A DNA stretch of 64,000 nt from positions 1 through 64,000 of the forward strand of contig CAZNGF010000002.1 of assembly GCA_964572855.1 (NCBI GenBank). Reading direction: 5' to 3'. Under the pieces are notes generated by a model, which was not told where the DNA came from, searched no databases, and saw only the letters and a program-made list of their open reading frames with translations. The number at the start of each line of letters is the position of its first letter. The stretch's first letter is position 1. This stretch comes from CAZNGF01 sp964572855. Its GTDB lineage: Bacteria > Bipolaricaulota > Bipolaricaulia > RBG-16-55-9 > JAJCYT01. Below are positions 27,994-37,454 of the stretch, piece by piece. The translations under genes and the position numbers were made by a program.

Positions 27994-29529
27994 ATGAAGC
28001 TCGTGACCGGGACCCAGATGCAGGCCCTGGACCGGCAAGCCATCGAAAGCGTTGGAATCCCCAGCGCGGTCCTGATGGAAAACGCCGGCCGGGCCGTCGC
28101 GCGCGCCATCGGGCGGCACGTGCCCCAACTCGCGGATAAACGCGTCGTGGTCGCCAGCGGCAAGGGCAACAACGGCGGCGACGGCCTGGTGGTCGCGCGC
28201 GCCCTGCTCGAACGCGGCGTGCGGGTCGAGGCGTTCGTCCTGGCCGGGCGGGAAAACTGCTCGGAGGAAGCCGCGCGTCAGTGGCGCATTTTGGCAGGCG
28301 CGGGTTGCTCCGTCGTGGGTTTGCCCGACGAGCAAGCCCTGTGCGCGCTCGAGGACGCGCTCGCCCGCGCGGACGTCCTCGTGGACGCCCTGCTTGGAAT
28401 CGGCGTCCGGGGCGCTGCGCGGGGCCACACCGCGACCGCGATTCGCATGATCAACGGCGCCGGCGCCTACCGCGTCGCGGTCGACGTCCCCTCGGGTCTG
28501 GACGCGAACACCGGGGGCGTCGCCGGGGACTGCGTGCGCGCCGACCTCACCGTCACGCTCGGCTTGCCCAAGACCGGCCTGCTGTTCCACCCCGGCGCGG
28601 AATACGTGGGCGCGCTTGAGGTCGTGCCCATCGGCTACCCCGACACGCTGGTGGAGGCGTTCGACAGCGGCCTCACCTGGCTCGACCGGGCCTTCGTGGC
28701 CGCGCGCCTGCCGGCCCGGCCCGCCTACAGCCACAAGGGCACGTTTGGCCGTGCCCTTCTCGTTGGAGGCTCGGCTGGAATGTCCGGAGCGCTTGCGCTG
28801 GCGGGCCGGGCGGCGCTGCGCAGCGGGGTCGGGCTCGTGCACCTGGCGTACCCCGAGACGCTGGACCCGGTCGTTTCGTCGGTCGTCCTGGAAGCCGTCA
28901 AGCATCCCTTGCCCTCGTCCGACGGCGGGCTGGACGAACGCAGCCTGGAGCCCCTGGCCACCGTGGCCCAAGACATGGACGCGGTCGCCATCGGCCCCGG
29001 CCTCGGGCGCGCGCTTGCCGCGCAGGAGATCGTGCGGGAGCTGGTCAGCGCGCTGGCCTGCCCGCTCGTCGTCGACGCCGACGGCCTCAACGCGCTGGCC
29101 GGTCATCTGGAACGCCTCAAGCGCGCGGCCCCGACCGTCCTCACCCCCCATCCCGGCGAGTTCGCGCGGCTCACGGGGCTTCCCGTCGAGGACATCGAGC
29201 GCGACCGCCTCGAAGTGGCAAGGGACTTCGCAACCGAGCACGAGCTCGTGCTCGTGCTCAAGGGCGTCCCGACCGTGATCGCCACGCCGAACCGTCACGT
29301 CTGCGTCAACGCCACGGGCAACGCGGGCCTGGCCAAGGGCGGCAGCGGGGACGTGTTGACGGGCTTGATCGCGGGGCTGATCGCGCAGGGAATGGGAAGC
29401 GCCGAGGCAGCCGCCTGCGGCGCTTGGCTGCACGGGCGCGCCGCGGATAGCCTACAAACATCGGCGCCTGCGCGTACGATGACGCCGGGGGAGCTCGTGG
29501 ACGCGCTCCCGAACGCCTTTCCGACCTAA
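27994..29529 (+). CDS. nnr: bifunctional NAD(P)H-hydrate epimerase / dehydratase
   Basis: 511 aa. N-terminal YjeF domain ([27 protein letters not shown]; residues 1-215) epimerises damaged NAD(P)HX; the C-terminal ribokinase-like domain ([55 protein letters not shown]) dehydrates it with ADP or ATP. Normal bacterial fusion architecture and length. Confidence 0.96.
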   Translation: MKLVTGTQMQALDRQAIESVGIPSAVLMENAGRAVARAIGRHVPQLADKRVVVASGKGNNGGDGLVVARALLERGVRVEAFVLAGRENCSEEAARQWRILAGAGCSVVGLPDEQALCALEDALARADVLVDALLGIGVRGAARGHTATAIRMINGAGAYRVAVDVPSGLDANTGGVAGDCVRADLTVTLGLPKTGLLFHPGAEYVGALEVVPIGYPDTLVEAFDSGLTWLDRAFVAARLPARPAYSHKGTFGRALLVGGSAGMSGALALAGRAALRSGVGLVHLAYPETLDPVVSSVVLEAVKHPLPSSDGGLDERSLEPLATVAQDMDAVAIGPGLGRALAAQEIVRELVSALACPLVVDADGLNALAGHLERLKRAAPTVLTPHPGEFARLTGLPVEDIERDRLEVARDFATEHELVLVLKGVPTVIATPNRHVCVNATGNAGLAKGGSGDVLTGLIAGLIAQGMGSAEAAACGAWLHGRAADSLQTSAPARTMTPGELVDALPNAFPT

Positions 29530-29548
29530 ACCGTCTAAACGGAGCACT

Positions 29549-31519
29549 ATGGGCATCGCCGCGGACATCACCATCCTCGTGCTCGCCGGCCTGCTGGGCG
29601 CGTTCGTCGCCCAGCGCCTCCGGCAGCCGCTTATCCTGGGCTACATCCTGGCCGGCGTGCTGGTGGGGCCCTTCACCGGCGGGGTCACGATCGGCAACGT
29701 CCACGACATCGAGCTGCTGGCCGAGATCGGCGTCGCGCTGCTCTTGTTCTCGATCGGCATCGAGTTCTCGTTCAAGGAGCTCAAGCTCGTGCGTGGGATC
29801 GCGCTGATCGGTACGCCGATCCAAATGCTCCTGTCGATCGGCCTGGGCCTGGGCGTGGGCCATCTGCTCAACTGGGGGTGGAGCGATTCAATCTGGTTCG
29901 GCGCCATGATTTCGCTCTCCAGCACGATGGTCATCATCAAGACGCTGGCCAGCCGCAACATGCTCGGGACGCTCTCCAGCCGGGTCATGGTGGGCATGCT
30001 ACTCGTCCAGGACTTGGCCATGGTCCCGCTCCTGATCGTCCTGCCCCAGCTCAACGACCTCGGCAGCGGCCTGTGGACGCTGGGCACCTCGCTCCTGCAG
30101 GCCGCGGCCTTCCTGGCCTTCATGGTGTTCGGCGGCACGCGCCTGTTCCCGATACTGATGCGCTACATGGCGCGCTGGAACTCCCCGGAGCTGTTCCTAC
30201 TCACGGTCATGGGACTCGGGCTCGGCATCGGTTATGCGACCTACCTGTTCGGGCTCTCGTTTGCCTTCGGGGCCTTTGTGGCGGGGATCGTGCTGAGCGA
30301 GTCCGAATACAGCCACCGCGCCCTCAGCAACATCGTCCCGCTGCGCGACCTGTTCGGCCTGTTCTTCTTCACCTCAATCGGGATGCTGGTCGACCCGTCC
30401 TTCCTGTTGGGACACTGGCAGGAAGTCCTGTTCATCGTAGCCTTGGTGGCGCTTGGCAAGGGGATTATCTTCGTCGGCACCACGTGGGCTTTCGGCTACC
30501 GCAACATCGCGCCGCTGGCCGTCGGGCTCACCTGCTTCCAGATCGGCGAGTTCTCCTTCGTCCTGGCCCAGACGGGCGTAAACACGGGTTCGATCACAGG
30601 GGAGCTGCACGCCACCGTGATCGCCACGGCCGTGGTCACCATGGTGTTCACCCCGTTCAGCGCCCAATTGGCCGAGCCGCTCTATCGCCTGTGCAAGCGC
30701 TGGTTCCCGACGCCCGTGGTCCACACCGTCAACCGGCCGACCGAGCCGCTGCGCGACCACGTCGTGATCGCCGGCATGGGTCGCGTGGGCGGCTACGTGG
30801 CGCGCGTGCTGAAGCAACTGAACGAGCCGTTCGTCGCCATCGAGCTTGACCAGCACCGCATCGACCAGCAGGCATCCCAAGAGTTCCCCGTGATCGTGGG
30901 CGACGCCAGCCAGCCCGTCATCCTTGAGGCCGCGGGGATCGAGGACGCGCAGTTGCTGGTGGTCACGGTCCCCAATCCGCAAGCCGCGCAGGCCATCGTC
31001 GAGCACGTGCGGGGCGTGCGACCGGACCTCCACATCGTCACGCGGGCCAGCGGGCTGGAGCAGATGAGGGGGTTTCACGAGCTCGGGGTCTACGAGGTCG
31101 TCCAGCCCGAGTTCGAGGCCGGTCTGGAGATCACGCGCCAGGCGCTCGTCCACCTCGACGTCTCGCCCGGCGAAATCCAGCGCTTCACCGACGCTGTGCG
31201 CCACGAGCTCTACGCGCCGCTCTATCAGCTCCACGATGACTACCACACGCTCAGCCTGCTGCGCCACGCGCACCGCCAGCTTGAGCTCGACTGGGTCGCG
31301 CTGGCCGAGGACAGCGCGCTGGTGGGCCACACGCTGGGGGAGTGCCACATCCGGGCCAAGACCGGCGTCTCGGTGGTGGCCGTGCTGCGCGGGGAAATGG
31401 CCCACGCCAACCCGGATTCGGACTTCGGCTTACAGGCCGGCGACCGGCTGGGATTGCTCGGCAGCCCCGGGCAGATCAAGCGGTTTGTGCGCTGGGAACG
31501 GGCCGGGTGCGTCGACTAG
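29549..31519 (+). CDS. monovalent cation:proton antiporter with TrkA-N and TrkA-C domains (KefB/CPA2 type)
   Basis: 656 aa. Residues 1-385 are a CPA2 antiporter ([36 protein letters not shown]). Residues 405-525 form a TrkA-N Rossmann domain ([18 protein letters not shown]), and 560-650 a TrkA-C domain. Exports K+ or Na+ in exchange for H+ under nucleotide control. Starts 19 bases after nnr; no obvious terminator before the convergent tmRNA. Confidence 0.94.
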   Translation: MGIAADITILVLAGLLGAFVAQRLRQPLILGYILAGVLVGPFTGGVTIGNVHDIELLAEIGVALLLFSIGIEFSFKELKLVRGIALIGTPIQMLLSIGLGLGVGHLLNWGWSDSIWFGAMISLSSTMVIIKTLASRNMLGTLSSRVMVGMLLVQDLAMVPLLIVLPQLNDLGSGLWTLGTSLLQAAAFLAFMVFGGTRLFPILMRYMARWNSPELFLLTVMGLGLGIGYATYLFGLSFAFGAFVAGIVLSESEYSHRALSNIVPLRDLFGLFFFTSIGMLVDPSFLLGHWQEVLFIVALVALGKGIIFVGTTWAFGYRNIAPLAVGLTCFQIGEFSFVLAQTGVNTGSITGELHATVIATAVVTMVFTPFSAQLAEPLYRLCKRWFPTPVVHTVNRPTEPLRDHVVIAGMGRVGGYVARVLKQLNEPFVAIELDQHRIDQQASQEFPVIVGDASQPVILEAAGIEDAQLLVVTVPNPQAAQAIVEHVRGVRPDLHIVTRASGLEQMRGFHELGVYEVVQPEFEAGLEITRQALVHLDVSPGEIQRFTDAVRHELYAPLYQLHDDYHTLSLLRHAHRQLELDWVALAEDSALVGHTLGECHIRAKTGVSVVAVLRGEMAHANPDSDFGLQAGDRLGLLGSPGQIKRFVRWERAGCVD

Positions 31520-31522
31520 GGG

Positions 31523-31880
31523 TGGTGGAGGTGGCGGGAATCGAACCCGCGTCCGAAAACGTATCCGCTCGGCATCTACAGGCTTAGCTCCGCGTTTTGG
31601 CCTGAGACCGCTCGCTCCCACGGAGCGGGATCAAGCGGTCCGGTCCTCCTGAAAGTCCCGGCGGCGCCGGAGGCAAGCGACGCCGGCAAGCACCTGTTGT
31701 CTATGTCCGTCGGTTCCCTAGGTGCAGCGGGTTCCGGGGACAGCCCTTCCTTAGTTCAGGGAAGGAGCGGCAAACGCTAGTTCGTTGCCAGTTATTGGTG
31801 TGATTGCCGGATTAAGGAGCGGACAATCGCGCTCCGCCTGCAGCCTCGGTTCAACGTTCCCGTCGAAGCCGTTCACCCCC
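31523..31880 (-). ncRNA. ssrA: tmRNA
   Basis: The 5' end (GGGGGTGAACGGCTTCGACG on the minus strand from 31880) and 3' end (GGTTCGATTCCCGCCACC then TCCACCA to 31523) pair as a tRNA-like acceptor stem with encoded CCA and a T-loop. Length is about 358 nt. The tag frame after AATAACT reads GNELAFAAPSLN then TAA in the loop of a CCTTCC/GGAAGG hairpin. The resume codon is probably GGC. Unlike most tags it does not end in LAA or FAA: four residues follow. Confidence 0.95.
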
Positions 31881-31903
31881 ATGTCAATGACCGTTACGCT
31901 CCT

Positions 31904-31932
31904 ATTTTAGCCGAACACGGCCCATTTCTCAA
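31904..31932 (-). promoter_or_regulatory. ssrA promoter
   Basis: Minus-strand TTGAGA (31927-31932) and TAAAAT (31904-31909), spacer 17, placing the start about 15-20 bases upstream of the mature 5' end, as expected before RNase P trimming. Confidence 0.65.
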
Positions 31933-31948
31933 CGGCAACGGGCGCACG

Positions 31949-31978
31949 TTGCCCTCGCCGTCCGCCACCCCTTACACT
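31949..31978 (+). promoter_or_regulatory. SLC13 transporter promoter (leaderless)
   Basis: TTGCCC at 31949-31954 and TACACT at 31973-31978, spacer 18; the -10 ends 7 bases before the ATG at 31986, so the mRNA would start at the initiation codon. No SD is present. Confidence 0.5.
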
Positions 31979-31985
31979 GCGGGCG

Positions 31986-33389
31986 ATGCGCATCCTCCGG
32001 ACGCTCTACACGTGGCGCTGGCTCCTGCTGGGCTTCGGCCTCGGCGCGCTGCTGGTCGCGCTCCCGACGCCCGAGGGCCTGAGCGTGGCAGGGCAGCGCA
32101 CGCTGGCCATGGCCGTGGTGGCCACGCTCTTTTTCATCACCGAGCCGGTCCCGCTGCCGGCGGTCGCGCTTCTAATCGCCGTGTTTCAGGTTCTGTTGGG
32201 CCTCGGCAGCGGCAACGAGGTGGCCCGCTCCTTCATGAGCGACTCGGTCTTCTTCATCATGGGCTCGCTCATGATCTCGGTCGCGCTCGTGAAGCAGAAG
32301 CTCGACCGGCGCATCGCCTACGGCATCATGCGCGCCACCGGGCCCGACGTGCTGCGCATCCTGTTCGGGTTCACGGCCGTCTCTGCCCTGCTGTCCTCGC
32401 TCATCGGCGAGCACACCGTCGCCGCCATGATGCTCCCGGTCGCCCTGGCCATCCTGGGCCACGTGCGCCACGAGACCCCGGACGTGCGCGGGTTGGCCGC
32501 CGTGTTGCTGTTCGCGATCGCCTACGGCACGGCCATCGCCGGCATCGGAACCCCGTCGGGCGGCGCGCGCAACGCCATCATGATCGACTACTGGCGCCAG
32601 CTCGCCGACGTCGAGGTGAGCTACCTGCAGTGGATGGCCTACGCCTACCCGCTGGTCGTCGTCCAGATCCCGCTGCTCATCGGCGTGCTCTGGTGGACTT
32701 TCAAGCCCGAGGTGCGCGACATCCGCCGGGCGCTCGTGCGCCTGCGCCGAGAGGTCCATTCCGAGGGCGGCCTCAATCGCCAGGATAAGGCCGTCATCGC
32801 GGTCTTCCTGCTCACCATGCTCGGCTGGGTCACGATGAGCGAGTCGCTCGGTTTGGGGATCGTCGCGCTCAGCGGGGCGACGCTCTACCTGCTGTTCGGG
32901 CTCGTGCGCTGGGAGGACCTCAACGGGGGTGTCAACTGGGGCGTCGTCTGGCTCTACGCGGCCGCCATCTCGCTCGGCGTCCAGATGAAGAACTCCGGCG
33001 CGGCGCAGTGGGTGGCGGAGAACTTCCTGGCGCTGCTGGCGACCGTCAACATGGACAGCGGATTCCCCCTGCTCATGGCCCTCAGCGTGCTGGCCGTGCT
33101 CGTGACGCACACCATGAGCGCCGGCGCGGCCGTGGCCGTGCTCGGTCCCGTCACGCTGCAGATCGCCTCGCTCTCGGGTGACAGCTTGCTGTTGGCGGGC
33201 TTTGCCACGGCCATCGGCTCGGCGTTTGCCTACATGGTGGTGGCCAGCCATCCCTCGCCCGCCATCATCTACTCCAGCGGTTACCTGAAGACGCGCGACT
33301 TCCTGCGGGTCGGTGCGCGCATGGCCGTCGTCTCGTTGCTCGTGCTCTGGCTGGCCATGGCGGTATATTGGCCTTTGCTGGGAACCTGA
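31986..33389 (+). CDS. SLC13/DASS family anion:sodium symporter
   Basis: 467 aa, about eleven to twelve membrane helices. Motifs: FFITEPVPLPAVALL, GIGTPSGGARNAIM (substrate/Na+ loop), ATAIGSAFAYMV near the C-terminus. Family members carry dicarboxylates, sulfate or citrate. Substrate not predictable here. Coupled to the universal stress gene that follows 13 bases later. Confidence 0.9.
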   Translation: MRILRTLYTWRWLLLGFGLGALLVALPTPEGLSVAGQRTLAMAVVATLFFITEPVPLPAVALLIAVFQVLLGLGSGNEVARSFMSDSVFFIMGSLMISVALVKQKLDRRIAYGIMRATGPDVLRILFGFTAVSALLSSLIGEHTVAAMMLPVALAILGHVRHETPDVRGLAAVLLFAIAYGTAIAGIGTPSGGARNAIMIDYWRQLADVEVSYLQWMAYAYPLVVVQIPLLIGVLWWTFKPEVRDIRRALVRLRREVHSEGGLNRQDKAVIAVFLLTMLGWVTMSESLGLGIVALSGATLYLLFGLVRWEDLNGGVNWGVVWLYAAAISLGVQMKNSGAAQWVAENFLALLATVNMDSGFPLLMALSVLAVLVTHTMSAGAAVAVLGPVTLQIASLSGDSLLLAGFATAIGSAFAYMVVASHPSPAIIYSSGYLKTRDFLRVGARMAVVSLLVLWLAMAVYWPLLGT

Positions 33390-33402
33390 GGTGGTTGAAA
33401 CC

Positions 33403-34347
33403 GTGTTCCGAAAAACCGTGATCCCGATCGCCTACCTGCCGACCTCGGCCGCGACCTTGCGCTGGGGGGCACGGCTCACGCGTCGCCTCGGCAGCGACCT
33501 TACCGTGCTCTACACCGCGCAGGCCGCCCAGCAGGGCCCGCTGCACGCCAGCCTGGCGGCCGAGAAGATGTCCGAATGGGGGGTCGAACCGCCCAGCTTC
33601 GGTATCCTGCGCGAGGCCGAGGACGTGCTCAAGGCCGAGGGCGCGCTCATGCTGGACGCCCGGGGACGGGTGGTGGAACGGCACGCCTTCAAGGCCGTCG
33701 ACCGCGGCCTCTACGAGGTGCACGCGCGCGGCCCGCAAGGCGAAAACGTGCGCTTCCGGCTGCGGGAGGGTGCGGTCGTGAGCCAGATCCTGCAGGAAGT
33801 TGAGGACCCGTCCTACGACCTCATCTGCGTGGGCACCCGCGGCCGGCGCGGCTTCCGGCGCCACCTGCTGGGGAGCATCGCGCAGGACGTGGCCATGCAC
33901 GCGCCGTGCTCGGTGCTGGTCGCCAAACACCTGGACCAAATCGAGCGGGTGCTCGTCGGCGTGACCGGCCGTGAGAGCTCGCGCGAGGCGTTGCGCCAGG
34001 CCGCCCAGCTGAGCCGCGCGCTCGAGCTCCCGCTCGAGCTCATCGCCATCTTCCCGAGCCCGGAACAGCGCGACGCCGCGGAGCAGAACCTCGCGGCGGG
34101 CATAGCGCTGGCCCGCGAGCTGGGCGTCGCTGCCACGCCGCGTCTCGAGCGCGGCGACCCCGCCCGGGTGCTGATCCACACCGCACTCGAGGGCACGCTG
34201 CTCGCGCTGGGGCGCACGCCGCTCTCGATGGTGCAAAAGTTCTTCCTCGGCGACACCTCGATCAAAGTTCTGGATCAAGGCCGGTGCTCGGTTCTCATTG
34301 CCGTCCCCCCCCGCCAGCCCGTGGAGGAAGACCGAACCGACGATTGA
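33403..34347 (+). CDS. tandem universal stress protein
   Basis: 314 aa from a GTG at 33403 chosen because GAGGTGG lies 7 bases upstream; a GTG at 33391 has no SD. Two Usp folds: residues 1-175 include the ATP-binding signature CVGTRGRRGFRRHLLGS, and residues 180-305 a second copy with a weaker GDTS motif. Likely regulates or protects the adjacent SLC13 transporter, a common fusion or gene pair. Confidence 0.85.
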   Translation: MFRKTVIPIAYLPTSAATLRWGARLTRRLGSDLTVLYTAQAAQQGPLHASLAAEKMSEWGVEPPSFGILREAEDVLKAEGALMLDARGRVVERHAFKAVDRGLYEVHARGPQGENVRFRLREGAVVSQILQEVEDPSYDLICVGTRGRRGFRRHLLGSIAQDVAMHAPCSVLVAKHLDQIERVLVGVTGRESSREALRQAAQLSRALELPLELIAIFPSPEQRDAAEQNLAAGIALARELGVAATPRLERGDPARVLIHTALEGTLLALGRTPLSMVQKFFLGDTSIKVLDQGRCSVLIAVPPRQPVEEDRTDD

Positions 34348-34487
34348 GACCCTTCGGCCCCGGCCGAGATCGGCACATGTCGGCTCGACCCGGGACAGAC
34401 TTCGGCGCGCCCGCCAGCCCCCGTCCTCGTCCGCGGCGGACCGCTCCCGCTATGCTGCGTCACCGTGACAAGGGGGGATCGGGAGTC

Positions 34488-37370
34488 GTGCGCACAAGCG
34501 TTTATCGTTTCGCGGGGGTGTCGCTTGCCGCCGTGCTAGTACTGACGGCGTGGGGGCAGCCTGCCGTTGGCGCCGACGCCCAAGTCTCGCTCGTCGCGCT
34601 CAACCGCACGGTGCGGGCCGACCCCGGCGCCTTCGTGACCCTGACCTTCCAGCTTCGGAACGAGGGCGATGCGGCCGTCGAGGTCCAACTGACCGCCGAT
34701 ATGCCGCCCGGATTGTCGCTCTTGGGTGGGCTCCCCGCGGTCATGCTCGCGGGCGCCTCGATCGAAAGCCTGTTCGTCACCGTCATCGTGAGCCGGGAAA
34801 CCGAGGCGGGGCCGGCCATCGTTGCCTTGACTGCACGCATCGCGGGGGGAATGGCGCGCGCCGAGGCGACCGTCGACGTCGAGCGCGTGGCCGGCCTTAG
34901 CTTGCGCCCTCCCCCGGATGGCTCGGCCGAGCCCGGCCAGTCCATCACGCTCGAATTCGGCGTAACCAACGACGGCAACGGCCCCGACCGGGTCGCCTTG
35001 GACGTGGACGCCCCGGCGGCGGTACAGGTCGCACCGACAAGCGCCTCGCTTACGCTGCTCGCGGGCGAAACCCGCCGGCTTGCGGTCACGCTGACCGTGC
35101 CGGCCGAAACCGACCTGCCGCGGGTTCGCGTCACGCTCGTGGCCAGCTCCACCAGTTTCCCGACCGTGAGCGCTCGGGCAACGACCACGCTCGACGTGCT
35201 CCCTCCGCTGCCCGAGGCCGTGGGCGGGCGCCTCGTGCTCGAGGTGCCCAGCACCTTCGCGCTGGGGCCGACCGTCCTCCCCAACCGCGACGTCCCGCTG
35301 GTGCTCACGGCCAGTGTGGCGGGCGCGGCCGACTTCGACGACGGGGACCGCATCGACTATCGCCTCGCGCTCGACAACCTGGCCGTGCGCGACCTGCGTT
35401 TCGAACTGCGCCGCGGCGCGGTCGAGACCCGACTGGGTCGGCTCGCTGTGACCTGGACCGAACTGATCGATCAAGCCGGAGACGGTGCTCAGCTCACGCT
35501 CGAGGGCCTGCCGTTGCAGGGGGCCGTGAGCCTGGCTGCGCTGCTCGACGGGCTCTGGCCCCGCGTGGGGACCCAACTCGGCGCGGATGTGGTCGGTATG
35601 CGACTCCAACTCAGCCAGCTCGCCCGCTTCGACCCCGAAGGGCGGGTCTGGCTCGGGTCGCTCTCGCTTACGCAATCCGTGGGCGAGGCGATTCGGTTAG
35701 GCAGCGAATGGGCACTCAGCCAAGCCGATACCGGGGAACGGGTTTGGGGCAACGTGATCCGTTTCGACTGGGAGGGGGACGACTTCCGCGTCGACGGCGA
35801 GTGGATCCGAACCGACGCGGCTTTCCTCGGCGACCGGCCCGGCCGGCGCGGGTTCCGGCTCGCCCAAGCGCTCGAGCACGACGATGTGGCCGTGCAGCTC
35901 GCCTACAGCCGCGTTCTCGATCAGGGGAACGTCTCAGGGACGGGCGCCCTGCTCGAAACCGCCTGGCGCTCGTCCCTGCGCTGGACGCCCTCGAGCCCGT
36001 GGCCTTCGTGGGTCGCACGCCTGGACTTCGACGGGGCGCACGCCCCCCCCAACCTGGGACAGTCAAGCCGCCTGCTGGCCAGCCTGGGGATGCGCCAGGA
36101 GATCGCTCCCCTCTCCCTCGGTGCCACTGCCAGCCGGCTGTCGTCGGTGGACGCCACGGGCGCGCACGACGACTTGACGCTTCGCGCCGAGGCGGCGGTG
36201 GACCTGGCGCCGGCCCGTCTACTCCTGCGGGCCGGACAGACGCTTGCCGTCTCCCCGCTGCACGTCGCCCCGTCCCCCGCCGGCACCGAGCTGCTGGCCG
36301 CCCTGCAGCTCACCGGGGCGCTCGGGCGGGGGGCACTCTCCCTCCTGCTGTTGGGTGACGTGGTCACGGTCGACGCCGTGCTCGACTTACAAACGGGCCC
36401 CCTGCGCGCCGCAGCCGAGTTGGAACTCGAGCTCGACGCCGCCGGCCTGCTGAGCGCCGAGGCGCGCGCGGAACTCTCCGTGGCCTTCAACGCGCCGGTC
36501 GCCTTCATCCCGGTGGGCGGTCGGGTGACAGGGGTCGCCTTCGAGGACGCCAACCAGAACGGCCTCCGCGACTCCGACGAGGCTGGCATCGCCGACCTCG
36601 TGTTCCGCGTCGGCGACGCACGCGTCCGCACCGATGCGGAGGGACGCTACCGCACGCCGCCGCTCTCCCCCGGGGCCTACGAGATCCGTCTAAACGCGCT
36701 CCCGCTCGAACTCGTCGCCGGACCCGTTCCCGGAACAGTCACCGTGAGCGCGGGGGAAACGAAACGGGCCGACCTGCCGCTCAACCGCGTGGGCGTCGTG
36801 CGCGGCGTCGTCTTTGACGACCGCGATCAAGACGGCATTCGGGACGCCGACGAAGCCGGGCTGGAAAACGCGGTCGTGGACCTGCGTGGCGCGGGCCGCA
36901 CCGCCCCCGGACGCACGGATGACCAAGGCCGCTTCAGCTTCAGCGGACTGGCCCCGGGGTCCTATCGCCTGACCCTCGATGTCTCCGCGCTCCCGCCCCG
37001 CAGCGAGCTCACCACCCCCGACACGATCGCGTTCACGCTTTCGCCGGGCCAAACCGTGGAAGCGGCCTTTGGCGCCTACCAAAGGCCGCGGGCCATCCGT
37101 TTCGTCCCGACCGCCACCTTCACCGTCTCTCCCGAGCTCCCGCAAGCGGGGGAACCCGTTACCTTTAACGGAAGCAACTCCTTCGATCCCGACGGGCGCG
37201 TCGTCGGCCACGCGTGGGATCTGGATGGAGACGGTCAAGCCGACGCGGAAGGCGCAACGGTCACGCGGACCTATGACCTGCCAGGCACCGTCCGCGTGAC
37301 GCTCACCGTCCGCGACGACCAGGGGAACACGGACAGCTTAAGCCAAGACGTCGTGATCGCCGCGCCCTAG
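34488..37370 (+). CDS. large secreted beta-rich protein with SdrD-like and PKD domains (possible usher-like outer-membrane protein)
   Basis: 960 aa from a GTG at 34488. Signal peptide (residues 1-28, ending AVGADA). Residues 30-280 carry two CARDB/NEW3-like Ig domains (VTLTFQLRNEGDAAVEVQL; ITLEFGVTNDGNGPDRVAL). Residues 290-680 are alternating hydrophobic/polar strands with aromatic residues, like a beta-barrel. Two SdrD-B repeats follow (DANQNGLRDSDEAGI; DRDQDGIRDADEAGL, each with an AEGRY/DQGRF strand), and a C-terminal PKD domain ends the protein. Adjacent pilin- and chaperone-like genes suggest a surface-assembly role; the usher idea is inference. Confidence 0.7.
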   Translation: MRTSVYRFAGVSLAAVLVLTAWGQPAVGADAQVSLVALNRTVRADPGAFVTLTFQLRNEGDAAVEVQLTADMPPGLSLLGGLPAVMLAGASIESLFVTVIVSRETEAGPAIVALTARIAGGMARAEATVDVERVAGLSLRPPPDGSAEPGQSITLEFGVTNDGNGPDRVALDVDAPAAVQVAPTSASLTLLAGETRRLAVTLTVPAETDLPRVRVTLVASSTSFPTVSARATTTLDVLPPLPEAVGGRLVLEVPSTFALGPTVLPNRDVPLVLTASVAGAADFDDGDRIDYRLALDNLAVRDLRFELRRGAVETRLGRLAVTWTELIDQAGDGAQLTLEGLPLQGAVSLAALLDGLWPRVGTQLGADVVGMRLQLSQLARFDPEGRVWLGSLSLTQSVGEAIRLGSEWALSQADTGERVWGNVIRFDWEGDDFRVDGEWIRTDAAFLGDRPGRRGFRLAQALEHDDVAVQLAYSRVLDQGNVSGTGALLETAWRSSLRWTPSSPWPSWVARLDFDGAHAPPNLGQSSRLLASLGMRQEIAPLSLGATASRLSSVDATGAHDDLTLRAEAAVDLAPARLLLRAGQTLAVSPLHVAPSPAGTELLAALQLTGALGRGALSLLLLGDVVTVDAVLDLQTGPLRAAAELELELDAAGLLSAEARAELSVAFNAPVAFIPVGGRVTGVAFEDANQNGLRDSDEAGIADLVFRVGDARVRTDAEGRYRTPPLSPGAYEIRLNALPLELVAGPVPGTVTVSAGETKRADLPLNRVGVVRGVVFDDRDQDGIRDADEAGLENAVVDLRGAGRTAPGRTDDQGRFSFSGLAPGSYRLTLDVSALPPRSELTTPDTIAFTLSPGQTVEAAFGAYQRPRAIRFVPTATFTVSPELPQAGEPVTFNGSNSFDPDGRVVGHAWDLDGDGQADAEGATVTRTYDLPGTVRVTLTVRDDQGNTDSLSQDVVIAAP

Positions 37371-37398
37371 CTGCTTCCATCCCATCGCGCATATATGC

Positions 37399-37426
37399 GT
37401 CTAGAATGGTTGCCATTAGGTATACT
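37399..37426 (+). promoter_or_regulatory. promoter motif copy A (GTCTA-N14-AGGTATACT)
   Basis: GTCTA at 37399-37403 and AGGTATACT at 37418-37426. The same pair recurs at 39249 and 39625, always ahead of a gene of this cluster. The -35 half does not match TTGACA. Confidence 0.55.
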
Positions 37427-37454
37427 TGGAAAACGTTGAAAGGAGGTGTGACCC

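Noticed and set aside
31236..31652. Plus-strand ORF across the end of the antiporter gene and the tmRNA
   Set aside because: Overlaps a clear tmRNA and an established gene in another frame; no start signal.
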